In this document: in pieces, positions 24,787 through 35,961 of the stretch
Position numbering within the stretch: position 1 is the stretch's first letter
How the letters are laid out: each line of letters starts with the position of its first letter
Source of the DNA: Planktothricoides raciborskii GIHE-MW2
GTDB lineage: Bacteria > Cyanobacteriota > Cyanobacteriia > Cyanobacteriales > Laspinemataceae
Reading direction: 5' to 3'
Assembly: GCF_040564635.1 (NCBI RefSeq)
Contig: NZ_CP159837.1
Location: 3,893,001-3,957,000 of the forward strand
DNA length: 64,000 bases
Position numbers and translations under genes: made by a program
The notes under the pieces: model-generated
Seen by the model: the letters and a program-made list of their open reading frames with translations, nothing else
Database searches by the model: none
What the model was told of the DNA's origin: nothing

Positions 24787-25779
24787 GTGATCCGTTCTGC
24801 TGCTTTAACTCTCCCAACTTCTTTGGGTAACATTTCCGATCACAGCCGCCTACGGCTGTTTTCAGGTTCTTCAAATGTCCCTTTATCTCAGGAAGTAGCT
24901 CACTACCTGGGAATCGACTTAGGGCCAATGGTACGCAAGCGGTTTGCCGATGGAGAACTGTACATTCAAATTCAGGAATCTATCCGAGGCTGTGATGTTT
25001 ATCTGATTCAGCCAACCTGCTACCCAGTAAACAATAACCTGATGGAACTGCTGATTATGATTGATGCTTGCCGTCGAGCATCAGCCAGACAAATTACCGC
25101 AGTCATTCCTTACTATGGTTATGCTAGGGCAGATCGGAAAACGGCGGGACGTGAGTCGATTACCGCCAAATTGGTTGCCAATTTGATCACCGAAGCGGGA
25201 GCAACTCGTATGGTGGCAATGGATTTGCACTCAGGGCAAATCCAGGGCTATTTTGATATCCCGTTTGATCATGTTTACTCTTCGCCGGTTTTGCTAGATT
25301 ATTTAGCTCACAAAAATCTGCCGGATCTGGTGGTCGTTTCCCCAGATGTCGGCGGGGTGGCAAGAGCGAGAGCTTTTGCGAAAAAACTCAATGATGCGCC
25401 CTTAGCCATTATTGATAAACGTCGCCAAGCCCATAATGTGGCGGAAGTGATGAATCTAATTGGTGACGTTAAAGGCAAAACAGCGGTCTTAGTCGATGAC
25501 ATGATTGATACCGCTGGCACGATTACTGAGGGCGCCCGGTTACTGCGTCGTGAAGGAGCCAGACAAGTTTATGCTTGTGCCACCCATGCAGTCTTTTCTC
25601 CTCCTGCGGTGGAGCGTTTGTCATCGGGAGTCTTTGAAGAGGTGATTGTAACGAATACTATCCCTGTTGCTGAAGAACTCCGCTTCGATCAGTTACGTAT
25701 CCTATCAGTGGCCAATTTGCTGGGTGAAACTATCTGGCGTGTCCATGAAGATAGTTCGGTAAGTAGTATGTTCCGCTAA
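24787..25779 (+). CDS. prs: Ribose-phosphate pyrophosphokinase
   Basis: Makes PRPP from ribose 5-phosphate and ATP for nucleotide, His, Trp and NAD synthesis. The 330-residue enzyme shows RLRLFSGSSN at the N-terminus, the flexible-loop/active-site KRFADGELY, CDVYLIQPT, the ATP-binding DACRRASARQITAVIPYYGYAR, the Mg/PRPP segment DLHSGQIQGYFDIPFDH, and the PRPP-binding loop VLVDDMIDTAGT. The start codon is uncertain: GTG at 24787 has CGAGG six bases upstream and gives VIRSAALTL like other cyanobacterial proteins; an upstream GTG at 24769 would add six residues and lacks a Shine-Dalgarno. Single gene; probable terminator about 200 bp downstream. Confidence 0.97.
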   Translation: MIRSAALTLPTSLGNISDHSRLRLFSGSSNVPLSQEVAHYLGIDLGPMVRKRFADGELYIQIQESIRGCDVYLIQPTCYPVNNNLMELLIMIDACRRASARQITAVIPYYGYARADRKTAGRESITAKLVANLITEAGATRMVAMDLHSGQIQGYFDIPFDHVYSSPVLLDYLAHKNLPDLVVVSPDVGGVARARAFAKKLNDAPLAIIDKRRQAHNVAEVMNLIGDVKGKTAVLVDDMIDTAGTITEGARLLRREGARQVYACATHAVFSPPAVERLSSGVFEEVIVTNTIPVAEELRFDQLRILSVANLLGETIWRVHEDSSVSSMFR

Positions 25780-26594
25780 ATCTATCGCTATCTCAATCAC
25801 TATCCCAATATTAATGGTTCTTAGTGGCTGCTGGATTGCCGATGAAAATTTATTGATGCTGTGGTTCCCGCTTGAATCAGTATTTTCTGTGATCTTTTGG
25901 GCTACCGATCCAGTTCGGGATATTTTGATTTTCTCTCTATCGTGCCAATGCTCAAACTAAACAGGGTTTTGGCCTGGTAGTCTGCCTCCGTTGATGCGGG
26001 GGTTTTTTGTGTTCTGGGGAGAATTCTCCACTACCAGGATTGGGTTATGTTCATTACAAACAGAAATCTTTGACTCTTTGAGCTTATGGTTGTACTGCAT
26101 GATGCCTGATGAATTCCTCATATTTAGATAATTCCTGTTTGATTCGGCTTTTAGATTTGACCTGGTGAGTGACCTGGTGAGTGGTGTTTGGTGAATATTT
26201 CACCCTCTGTCAATCATGTTAATGGATCATGTTAACGGATATGTTTGATTCAATTGGTGATCTAATTAACAAATTAACCTAGTTAAGCTTTTATACTTGG
26301 TCAAAAAAACTTAACTTTTCTAAATATTTATTAAATAAAATTCATAATATATATATTGTTCAGATGACTTTTTAGCTAAATGTCAAGCTTTACAGACATA
26401 AAGATTTGCCAGTCACTTTGGAGAATTTGGATAATTATCCCTGGTGGGCAAGAGAGAGGCAGGGCTGAGGCTCTAGGCTCAGAAAATCAGCAATTTTACG
26501 GATCTCAAGTTACCTAATTATACTGATGGCAACTTTAATCATTTATTGATAAGGTTGAAATTAAGAACTTAAATCATATAAATGAGAGATACTT
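25780..26594. other. Long AT-rich intergenic region
   Basis: Apart from the terminator at 25983-26010 and a direct repeat GACCTGGTGAGTG (about 26160 and 26173) plus GGATCATGTTAACGGA-like doublets (26215-26245), nothing is recognised. The last 250 bp are very AT-rich and presumably hold the histidine kinase promoter. Confidence 0.5.
25983..26010 (+). terminator. Probable terminator downstream of prs
   Basis: GCCTCCG, loop TTGATG, CGGGGGT followed by TTTTT. The stem includes one G-U pair. The 200 bp between prs and this hairpin contain no gene. Confidence 0.65.
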
Positions 26595-28403
26595 ATGCTA
26601 AGTAAATATACGGCAGGCGGTTCGGTGAAGTACCGTGATTTAATTAAAGATATCCGCAGAAAGAGCGATCGCAGTTTAGAAATTCGCCATCAAGAAATGG
26701 AGAGTCATCACCAGACCTTAGTCAAGGGGAGAGTAGATGCGGCTGCAACCAACACAGCCCAGACTTTAGCCGCAAAAATAAAAACCTTTTTAGAAGGCAA
26801 AAGAAAGTTTATAAATTTTAACGATCCCATTAACGATAGGGAAAATATGAATATTCTGGAGAATAAGGATAGATATTTGGCATTAGAACTCAATGGTTCT
26901 CCAGAGCAACATTCAAATTTAATGAATGATGAAAAAGTATTTGTTCTGAACGAAGGATTGTGCAAACAAAAGTCTCCCGGACGCTGGTCAGGCAAAAAAA
27001 ATGGGCAAAATCCAGAATTTAGGACAAATGCCGAGAGGCAAATTATGACTGAAAAGATAAGGGGAAAAAACCCAAGCCATGATATTTCTATATCGCCGAA
27101 TATATTCGGCGATCGCCATCTAATTGAGGCGGCTCTCTGGGAGAGTGAAATTAAAAATCGGAGTTTATTAAATGCGATTCCTGACTTGGTGTTTCGGCTA
27201 AATCAGCAAGGAATTTTTCTCGATTATTTTCCGGCAAAAGATGATCTGAACGCCCCGGAACCAGAACACTTTATCGGCAAAAGTATTGATGAAGCTCTCT
27301 CAGAAGATTTAGCCCTCTGGACTCGCTGTTATTTAGAGAAAACTTTGGCCACGGGACAACCCCAAGTTGGCGAATATAATCTGCGAGAAAATAATACATG
27401 GAAACATTATGAAGCGCGATATGTCCCCTTTGGCAGCACTGAGGTAATTGCCATTATCCGGGATATTACCATCCGCAAACAGATGGAAGCAGACTTGCGC
27501 TTGTCCCAAGTGCGGGAACGCGATCGCGCTCGACAAGTGGAACAAACTTTACAGCAGTTACAGCAAACTCAATCCCAATTGATTCAAGCGGAAAAAATGT
27601 CCGCCCTGGGGAGTATGGTGGCCGGAATTGCCCATGAAATTAACAATCCCATTAGCTTTATCTATGGCAATGTAGCTCCAGCCATTGAATATATTCAAGA
27701 TTTGCTAGAGTTGGTGATGCTTTATCAGCAACACCATAATCCACCTGATTTGGCAATTCAAAAGCATCTAGAAAATATCGAGCTGGATTTTCTCATTGAA
27801 GACCTGCCTAAATTACTTTCCAGTATGAAAATGGGGGCGGAACGGATTAAAGAAATCGTCAAATCTCTCCGCAATTTTTCCCGCTTAGATGAAGGGGAGA
27901 AAAAACCCGTCGATATTCACGAAGGCATTGATAATACTCTGCTGATTCTCCAACATCGACTCAAAGCCCAGAGCGCTCGCCAGGCGATTACCGTAGAAAA
28001 AAACTATGGTGCAATTCCTAAAATTGAATGTTATGCAGGATTAATGAATCAAGTGTTTATGAACATTCTCAGCAATGCGATCGATGCCTTAGAATATTGT
28101 CATATCAACCAAAATTACGACAGCAGTAAAGCACTAGGAATTCAGATTAGCAGCAAAATTTCTCCAGACAATTTTTTGGTAATTAGCATTGCTGATAATG
28201 GACCGGGGATTCCCGAAGAAATTAAAACAAGATTGTTCGATCCATTTTTTACCACTAAACCTGTAGGCAAGGGTACGGGCTTGGGGTTGTCAATTTCTTA
28301 CTCCATTGTTGAAAAGCATGGTGGTCAATTGCAATGTATTTCAGAAGTCGGCAAAGGAACAAAATTTATCATTCAGATTCCTTTACAACTTTCTGATGCT
28401 TAA
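26595..28403 (+). CDS. PAS-domain sensor histidine kinase
   Basis: A 602-residue soluble two-component sensor kinase. Residues 1-175 are charged and contain no domain that I recognise. A PAS domain spans about 185-300 ([19 protein letters not shown] ... [13 protein letters not shown]), then a coiled coil rich in Gln ([22 protein letters not shown]). The H-box [12 protein letters not shown] holds the phospho-accepting His347, of the HisKA subfamily seen in many cyanobacterial kinases; the ATPase has the N-box [12 protein letters not shown]1 DNGPGIP, F-box FDPFFTTKP and G2 [11 protein letters not shown]. All catalytic motifs are intact. No membrane segment and no response regulator gene beside it, so it is an orphan; the signal is unknown. 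Confidence 0.93.
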   Translation: MLSKYTAGGSVKYRDLIKDIRRKSDRSLEIRHQEMESHHQTLVKGRVDAAATNTAQTLAAKIKTFLEGKRKFINFNDPINDRENMNILENKDRYLALELNGSPEQHSNLMNDEKVFVLNEGLCKQKSPGRWSGKKNGQNPEFRTNAERQIMTEKIRGKNPSHDISISPNIFGDRHLIEAALWESEIKNRSLLNAIPDLVFRLNQQGIFLDYFPAKDDLNAPEPEHFIGKSIDEALSEDLALWTRCYLEKTLATGQPQVGEYNLRENNTWKHYEARYVPFGSTEVIAIIRDITIRKQMEADLRLSQVRERDRARQVEQTLQQLQQTQSQLIQAEKMSALGSMVAGIAHEINNPISFIYGNVAPAIEYIQDLLELVMLYQQHHNPPDLAIQKHLENIELDFLIEDLPKLLSSMKMGAERIKEIVKSLRNFSRLDEGEKKPVDIHEGIDNTLLILQHRLKAQSARQAITVEKNYGAIPKIECYAGLMNQVFMNILSNAIDALEYCHINQNYDSSKALGIQISSKISPDNFLVISIADNGPGIPEEIKTRLFDPFFTTKPVGKGTGLGLSISYSIVEKHGGQLQCISEVGKGTKFIIQIPLQLSDA

Positions 28404-30589
<2,186 letters not shown>

Positions 30590-30610
30590 TTTTTTCCGGT
30601 CACATCTACT

Positions 30611-31675
30611 ATGAATTACCAGCACTTCGTCTCACCAGATACCGCGTTTCATAGCCTGTCTACCCCCTTCCCCTTAGAGTCTGGGGAGCAATTGTTTGGG
30701 GTGCAGGTGGCTTATCGCACTTGGGGAAGTTTAAATGCTGCCCGGGATAACGCGGTTCTGATCTGTCATGCGTTTACGGGTTCTGCCGATGCAGATTACT
30801 GGTGGGCGCCCTTATTTGGACCGGGAAAAGCCCTAGACCCTGACCGTGATTTTATTATTTGTAGCAATATCCTCGGTAGTTGTTATGGCACCACCGGGCC
30901 GACTTCTATTAATCCCAAAACTGGTGAAATGTATGGCGCCAATTTTCCCCAAATTACGGTGCGGGATATGGTGCATTTACAAGCACGGTTTTTGGAGGAG
31001 TTGGGAGTGCAATCGCTCAATTTGGTGATTGGCGGTTCTCTGGGAGGGATGCAAGTGCTGGAATGGGCGGTACTCTACCCAGAACGGGTGAGAGCGATCG
31101 CCCCCATTGCCATATCCGGCAGACATTCTGCCTGGTGTATTGCTTGGAGTGAAGCCCAACGGCAAGCGATTTATGCGGATCCCAACTGGAATGGGGGGCA
31201 TTATTCTGACGACCAACCCCCGATCCAAGGACTCGCGATCGCCCGCATGATTGCCATGAGCACCTACCGTTCTTGGGAAAACTTTGAGCAGCGCTTTGGT
31301 CGCCAACTCCAACAGAGCAAAGCCAAAGAACAGTTTGCCATCTCCAGCTATTTGCAATACCAAGGAGAAAAACTGATCGAACGGTTTGATGCCAACACCT
31401 ACGTTATCCTCACTCATGCAATGGACAGCCACGATCTCAGCCGTCCCGATCGCGATTATGAATCGGTACTCCGCAATATTCCTCATCCCACCTTGGTGGT
31501 CGGAATTACTACCGATGTCCTCTATCCTCCTGCTGAACAAGAAGAACTGGCGAATTTAATTCCCCAGGCAAAACTTTTCTGGTTAAACTCTCCCCACGGC
31601 CATGATGCTTTTTTAATTGAGATGGACAAGCTCAATGATTTCGTAGTGGAATTTCGCCAGGAATTTAAGTTATAA
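30611..31675 (+). CDS. metX: Homoserine O-acetyltransferase
   Basis: Transfers an acetyl group from acetyl-CoA to homoserine, first dedicated step of methionine synthesis by this route. The 354-residue alpha/beta hydrolase-fold protein has VAYRTWGSLNAARDNAVLICHAFTG-type opening (residues about 30-55), the GTTGPTSINP and TVRDMVHLQ segments typical of MetX, nucleophile Ser in GGSLGGMQVLEWA, catalytic Asp in VGITTDVLYP and catalytic His in SPHGHDAFL. Acyl-donor specificity (acetyl or succinyl) cannot be decided by eye, but the metY neighbour supports acetyl. Second gene of the operon. Confidence 0.97.
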   Translation: MNYQHFVSPDTAFHSLSTPFPLESGEQLFGVQVAYRTWGSLNAARDNAVLICHAFTGSADADYWWAPLFGPGKALDPDRDFIICSNILGSCYGTTGPTSINPKTGEMYGANFPQITVRDMVHLQARFLEELGVQSLNLVIGGSLGGMQVLEWAVLYPERVRAIAPIAISGRHSAWCIAWSEAQRQAIYADPNWNGGHYSDDQPPIQGLAIARMIAMSTYRSWENFEQRFGRQLQQSKAKEQFAISSYLQYQGEKLIERFDANTYVILTHAMDSHDLSRPDRDYESVLRNIPHPTLVVGITTDVLYPPAEQEELANLIPQAKLFWLNSPHGHDAFLIEMDKLNDFVVEFRQEFKL

Positions 31676-32078
31676 GTTGTTATTGGTTGGTTGTTGTTGG
31701 TTGTTGGTTGTTTGTTGTTTGTTGTTGGTTATTAGAGGGAACGGGCATCAGGGTGTAGGGTAAGAGGTGTAGCCCTTCGGCAGGCTCAGGGTAAGAGGTG
31801 TGGGGAAGAGTGAATAGTGAAGAGTGAATAGTGAATAGTGAATAGTGAATAGTGAATAGTGAATAGTGATATTTTTTTGTACGGGTGTCCTTGCGAAGCA
31901 TAATCCGTCAGGCCTTATGGCCATTCGCCCCTACGACTTTTCAATGCATCACTTTTCACTTTCCCCCCGATGGCGGCCGATGGCGGCCGATGGCAGCCCC
32001 ACACCCTTTCTTTCCCCCGCACCATCCGCTCCCCCGCACCATCCGCTCCCCCGCTCCCCACACCCCAACCAACAACCA
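31676..32078. repeat. Repeat block between metX and fur
   Basis: In order: TTGGTTGTTGTTGG runs (31681-31730), a GTAAGAGGTGTAGCCC/GGTAAGAGGTGTGGGG doublet, a long run of the heptamer GTGAATA (31811-31868), an ATTCGCCCCTAC element end (31923-31933), GGCGGCCGATGGCGGCCGATGGC units (31972-31996) and GCACCATCCGCTCCCCC units (32018-32055). The blocks are the same types as those at 14.7-15.0 kb. No gene. Confidence 0.85.
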
Positions 32079-32585
32079 TCAATCATTTTCCCGCCACCCA
32101 GACAGGGGACAAACCCAATCACTTGGTAAAGTAGAAGGCCAACCTTGGGCTAAGGCTTCGGGACAAATAACGTGCAGAGTCATCTGACAATCCAGCATCT
32201 CGTATTTAGAAGCTTGTGCTTGCTTGCGACAAATTTTTAATACCGCTTCATTGGTAAACTCAACGGTTTTATAGCATTGAACACAGACTAGATGGTGATG
32301 ATGTTGCGGGGCAGGGGGGTTGATTTCATAGTGTTTATGTCCTTCGGCCAGTTCCAGTTCTCGCAAAATTCCCATCCGAGCCATTAACTTCAGGGTGCGG
32401 TAAATTGTGGCGAGGCTAATTTTCTCTTGTTTGAGTTCCAGTAATTTTTGTAGTTCTTCCGCACTGAGATGTTTACCCTGGGGAAGAGTTTGAAAAATGT
32501 TGAGAATTGTCTGTCGCTGTGGCGTCAGTCTAAATCCCTGCTGTTTGAGTTCAGCTTTGAGTGAGTCGTTTGTGTAAAATGCCAT
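32079..32585 (-). CDS. fur: Fur-family metal-dependent repressor
   Basis: A 168-residue DNA-binding regulator. The winged helix shows LTPQRQTILNIF and the recognition-helix segment ISLATIYRTLKLMARMGIL, nearly as in cyanobacterial FurA; the metal-binding hinge has GHKHYEINPPAPQHHHHLVC, and the structural zinc site begins with VCVQC. The second CxxC expected near the C-terminus is replaced by ICPEALAQGWPSTLPSDWVC, with the two Cys far apart and an extended tail, so it may differ in metal use. FurA-type (iron) or Zur-type (zinc) cannot be separated firmly; the Fut iron importer 2 kb away favours iron. The ATG at 32585 gives MAFYTNDSLKAEL, the conserved start. Confidence 0.93.
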   Translation of the reverse strand: MAFYTNDSLKAELKQQGFRLTPQRQTILNIFQTLPQGKHLSAEELQKLLELKQEKISLATIYRTLKLMARMGILRELELAEGHKHYEINPPAPQHHHHLVCVQCYKTVEFTNEAVLKICRKQAQASKYEMLDCQMTLHVICPEALAQGWPSTLPSDWVCPLSGWREND

Positions 32586-33498
32586 TTGCTGTCATGTCAC
32601 CAAATAATCATATTAGTTATTAGTTATTGGTTATGGGTTATTTGGTAAAAGCGATGCCATGATTCAAATAACCCATAACCAATAACCTGTGCCGCAAGAA
32701 ATGTCTCAAACTAATCTAATCTTATTGATAAGACTTGTCAATACGTGCCAGGAATATTTAATCAGAAACCGGGCTGCCTGAAGACATAAACCCGGTTTCT
32801 TGAAGAAACCGGGTTTTTATTTCCCCCAGTCGCTCCACCCGAATATCTGGGGTAAATATTTGCCAAATATTGATAAATATAGGTTTTAGCCGTTATTTAG
32901 CTCAACGCAGATCCCTGAACCAACGGCGCCACACGGCGACACAATTTTGGTAAACCGGCTAGAGAAATCTAGAGAAATTTACATTATTTCTCAATAATTT
33001 CTGAGGATTTGCGGGGAAAAGACAAACCACCCCAGAGGCGATCGCCGATCGCTTCTGGGGTGGTGGTTGTGTTCTCATCAAAAGGAAAAACAGCGGCGGA
33101 TTAGTCCGCTGTCTATACAGACTTATTCGATACTAGCGTATTCAGTAATCTTTGTGGCGGTTAATTCCCCTTTCTCATTAAATCAGGCTTATTGCATCCG
33201 AGATTACCATGATTTTTTGATGAACGATAATAGCTGGGCAACCTCAGAGTAGATTATTAGCGCATCAACGGGGAATACCGCTTAAAAAGCAGATTTTTGC
33301 TCGGTTAACCCAGAATTTGCTTAAATATGCCACAAAACCCAGTTGAGCCAATTCTAAAAAAAAATTTTTGGCAATAATCTTGAGAATTCTTCGCACTTAG
33401 GGTATGCTCAAACACAGGGGAAAAGTTCCGGTTATTCCGCCGGGAAGCTTAAATTTCCCTCAAGCATGATTAAGAATTACTTGCAATACAGGAGCCTG
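32586..33498. other. Intergenic region with hairpins, no gene supported
   Basis: Includes a GTTATTGGTTATGGGTTATTTGG / CCAATAACC mirror pair (32610-32690), the palindrome cluster at 32764-32823, and ACCACCCCAGA (33026) paired with TCTGGGGTGGTGGT (33052) around GCGATCGCC repeats. A frame at 33067-33252 has no Shine-Dalgarno and no recognisable product; a short peptide-like match on the other strand (EVAQLLSFIKKSW then ELTATKITEYASIE) is broken by stops and may be a gene remnant. Confidence 0.5.
32764..32824 (+). terminator. Hairpin of paired AGAAACCCGGTTTCT repeats followed by T-rich DNA
   Basis: AAACCCGGTTTCTT and AAGAAACCGGGTTT (32789-32817) form a perfect 13-bp stem with a one-base centre, followed by TTTATTT. 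It looks like an intrinsic terminator made from the dispersed repeat, but the nearest upstream plus-strand gene is metX, more than 1 kb away, so its use is doubtful. Confidence 0.45.
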
Positions 33499-33654
33499 AT
33501 GAATCCATCAGAACTAGAATCAGAAGTCAGCCATATCCTACATATCCCAAATAGTCCAACGGAAGCATTACAGATTCATCGTGTCTTGCAGCAATTAAAA
33601 GCATCTCGTCCAGACTTGGTGCAATGGTTGAGTCATTGCTGGCATACGGAATAA
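33499..33654 (+). CDS. Small hypothetical protein, 51 residues
   Basis: The product MNPSELESEVSHILHIPNSP continues with TEALQIHRVLQQLKASRPDL and VQWLSHCWHTE. It is soluble and helical. CAGGAG lies four bases before the ATG at 33499, which decides this start over an upstream ATG at 33466. I recognise no family. Isolated, 100 bp upstream of the [2Fe-2S] protein gene on the same strand, so the two might share a transcript. Real-gene status rests on the ribosome-binding site and protein-like composition. Confidence 0.6.
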   Translation: MNPSELESEVSHILHIPNSPTEALQIHRVLQQLKASRPDLVQWLSHCWHTE

Positions 33655-33752
33655 TCATTCATCGGTCAATTTCTTTAAGACAATATTCGCTTCACATCTA
33701 CCAGCTTCTTACAAAAAATACTGAAAAATTGCAATAAATTAATCTAATCCCA

Positions 33753-34391
33753 ATGAGCAAATCACACAAAATCGTCTCCGAGTTTAATCTAGCCGGTCAG
33801 TTCTTCGGTTTTATCCTCAAAGATGGTTATCAACCGAAAATGCTGCGACTGAATACCAACAGTGGGGAATATTGGATTAAAGTTCCGAAAGAATTACGCG
33901 GGGATCTGGTGCGGGCTGAACTTTATAATCAGTTAAAACCAGGCGATCGCATCCAAGTGAATGGGCAAAGTATTCGATCGATGAAAAACGGCACTATTAA
34001 GTTGGTGGCCGATCGCGTGCAATTGCCGACAAATCATTTTTCTCCCATTTATCCCACCAGTCAGCCCAGCGCACCCCCGACTATGCCTTGCACCGTTGCG
34101 GCAACCTGTAACCAACAGAGTCCCCAACAGAAAAAATGCAGTATTTTAGTGTGTGGTAAGTCCGATTGCCGCAAACGTGGGGGGGAAGAAATTGCGATCG
34201 CTCTTGAGGAACAATTGCAAGAACTGGGACTGGGCGATCGAGTCCAAATTAAAAAAACCGGCTGTATGAGTCGCTGCAAACAAGCGCCCAATGTGGTGGT
34301 GATGCCGGATAAAACTCGCTACAGCGGCCTTGATGTGGCAGAAATTCCCGAATTAATTGAAAAACATTTTCCCGTCACGGCGATGACTTAA
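33753..34391 (+). CDS. Thioredoxin-like [2Fe-2S] ferredoxin-domain protein
   Basis: A 212-residue soluble protein with two parts. Residues 1-95 are a small beta-rich domain (EFNLAGQFFGFILKDGYQPKML ... PGDRIQVNGQSIR) that looks like an OB-fold or a cyanobacterial SH3-like unit. After a Pro/Ser/Thr linker, residues about 128-205 form the thioredoxin-like [2Fe-2S] domain related to the NuoE/24-kDa subunit, with ligands in LVCGKSDCRKRGG (C-x4-C) and KTGCMSRCKQAP (C-x3-C). It probably transfers electrons; partner unknown. The neighbours fur and futABC suggest an iron-related setting, but this is only context. Confidence 0.88.
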   Translation: MSKSHKIVSEFNLAGQFFGFILKDGYQPKMLRLNTNSGEYWIKVPKELRGDLVRAELYNQLKPGDRIQVNGQSIRSMKNGTIKLVADRVQLPTNHFSPIYPTSQPSAPPTMPCTVAATCNQQSPQQKKCSILVCGKSDCRKRGGEEIAIALEEQLQELGLGDRVQIKKTGCMSRCKQAPNVVVMPDKTRYSGLDVAEIPELIEKHFPVTAMT

Positions 34392-34394
34392 ATA

Positions 34395-34423
34395 GTAGGG
34401 TGGGCAAAATTTGCCCACCCTAC
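34395..34423. repeat. GTAGGGTGGGC palindrome
   Basis: GTAGGGTGGGCAAA and TTTGCCCACCCTAC form a perfect 14-bp inverted repeat right after the [2Fe-2S] gene stop. The same element is at 13270-13294. It could act as a 3' stabilising stem; there is no T-run, so it is not a classical terminator. Confidence 0.85.
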
Positions 34424-34488
34424 GGGAAACCCTTGTATCACAAGAACTTTGCCGCAAAAATCATTCCTTTGGCTGTGTCAGTAAAAAT

Positions 34489-34515
34489 TTTTAATGAGAA
34501 TTATTGACAATAAGC
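34489..34515 (+). promoter_or_regulatory. Candidate Fur box upstream of futA
   Basis: TTTTAATGAGAATTATTGAC (34488-34507) followed by AATAA resembles a Fur operator: TGAGAATTATTGACAATAA has the AT-rich hexamer spacing and the TGAGAAT core used by iron-responsive Fur proteins. It is about 240 bp ahead of futA, a distance compatible with a long leader. Visual match only. Confidence 0.45.
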
Positions 34516-34753
34516 CAGAAAACCCCTATAGTCATAAGGCTGTAAATTTTTATTGCAAATATTTATCAAGAAGTATTGGCAGCGATCGCCCACCAGGGAA
34601 ATAACCCCTAACAACCAATTCTTTCACGCGATCGCTTCTGCGAAAATCCTGCTTCTTCTGTTTGATTTCCCATCACGGAAATGAGCCACCACAGAAACAA
34701 ACTTGGCATTCTATCAACAACCAATAAAAGAGCAACCAATAAAGGAGCCAATT

Positions 34754-35761
34754 ATGAAAATTAATCGCACATATATCGCCCTCGGTGTTTTAGCATTAGC
34801 CGCAAGTATTGGCGTGGCTAAACTGGTCTTTGCCCAACCAAAAACCCTGACCATTTATTCGGGGCGAAATGAACGATTAATCGGGCCTTTAGTAGAAAAG
34901 GCTAAACAAGATTTAGGGATCAATATCGAGGTTCGCTATGGGGATACTTCCGAATTGGCGATCGCTATTTTAGAAGAAGGAAACAATAGCCCTGCGGATG
35001 TCTATTTTGGTCAAGATGCGGGGGCATTAGGGGCATTAGCGAAAGCGGGCAGAACGGAAGCAATTCCCTCTAACTTATTGGAAAAAGTAGATGGAAAATT
35101 TCGCGATCAAAATGGACAATGGGTAGGGATTTCTGGACGGGCTCGTGTCCTAGATTACAACACTAATGAAGTTTCCAGCAATGAATTACCCCGTTCAGTT
35201 TGGGAACTAACTCAACCGAAATGGCAGGGAAAAGTTGGCTGGGCTCCTACTAACGGTTCCTTTCAATCATTTGTCACCGCCATGCGTCTGACTGCTGGGA
35301 ATGAAAAAACCTTAGAATGGCTTAAGGCAATGAAAGCCAATGGCACTAAAGTTTATCCCAAAAATACGGCAATTGTTGAAGCTTTAGGCCGGGGTGAAAT
35401 TCATTTAGGCTTAGTCAATAACTACTATCTCTATCAGTTTAATGCAGATAATCCTAATTTCCCCGTCAAGCATCACTATATGCCGGGAGATGTAGGCTCA
35501 ATGGTTAACGTTGCTGGGGTTGCTATTGTGAATACCACTGACCAAAAAGCTGATGCCCAAAAATTCGTTGACTATTTGCTGAAGAATGAGTCCCAAAATT
35601 ACTTTGCCCAAGAAACTAAGGAATATCCTTTAGTTTCGGGAATTGCCGCACCGAAAGGACAAATCTCGATCGCTCAGATTAACCCGCCCAACATTGATTT
35701 AAGCAATTTATCGGATTTGGAAGGGACTTTGGAACTTTTGCAACAAGCGGGATTATTGTAA
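34754..35761 (+). CDS. futA: Ferric iron ABC transporter substrate-binding protein
   Basis: Periplasmic Fe3+-binding protein of the FutA/FbpA family. The 335-residue precursor has a signal peptide (MKINRTYIALGVLALAASIG ending near FA-Q), then LTIYSGRNERLIGPL, ADVYFGQDAGALGAL, and the C-terminal adjacent Tyr pair in GLVNNYYLYQF that coordinates Fe3+ in this family. The start at 34754 has AAAGGAG seven bases upstream; an upstream ATG at 34703 would add a tandem QPIKEQPIKEP that reflects a 15-bp duplication. First gene of a three-gene fut cluster (permease and ATPase follow), with a MITE-like repeat between futA and futB. Confidence 0.96.
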   Translation: MKINRTYIALGVLALAASIGVAKLVFAQPKTLTIYSGRNERLIGPLVEKAKQDLGINIEVRYGDTSELAIAILEEGNNSPADVYFGQDAGALGALAKAGRTEAIPSNLLEKVDGKFRDQNGQWVGISGRARVLDYNTNEVSSNELPRSVWELTQPKWQGKVGWAPTNGSFQSFVTAMRLTAGNEKTLEWLKAMKANGTKVYPKNTAIVEALGRGEIHLGLVNNYYLYQFNADNPNFPVKHHYMPGDVGSMVNVAGVAIVNTTDQKADAQKFVDYLLKNESQNYFAQETKEYPLVSGIAAPKGQISIAQINPPNIDLSNLSDLEGTLELLQQAGLL

Positions 35762-35764
35762 GTT

Positions 35765-35958
35765 GATAGTTATTGGTTATTAGTTATTTGTTGTTCGGTC
35801 TTCTGACCAATATAGCGGTTATTGTCGTTCGGGAAGTACAGAGGTTTTCTGGATTCCCGCCTGCGCGGGAATGACAAATTTTTTTGTACTTCATAACTAT
35901 GACAGACAATCGCTATAACAAATAACTAACAACCAATAACGAATAACGAATAACAATA
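35765..35958. repeat. MITE-like inverted repeat between futA and futB
   Basis: Outer GTTATTGGTTATTAG (35771) is mirrored by CTAACAACCAATAACG (about 35925-35942). Inside, TATAGCGGTTATTGTC (35812) is mirrored by GACAGACAATCGCTATA (35899-35917), and GGGAAGTACAG by GTACTTC. The centre carries TTCCCGCCTGCGCGGGAATGACAA (35854-35877), which recurs as TTCCCGCCTTCGCGGGAATGACAA at 60590-60613. It is a nested set of palindromes about 190 bp long. Confidence 0.85.
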
Positions 35959-35961
35959 TCG

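Noticed and set aside
33067-33252. 60-codon plus-strand frame
   Set aside because: No ribosome-binding site, no recognisable product; DNA is near a hairpin and possible gene remnant on the other strand.
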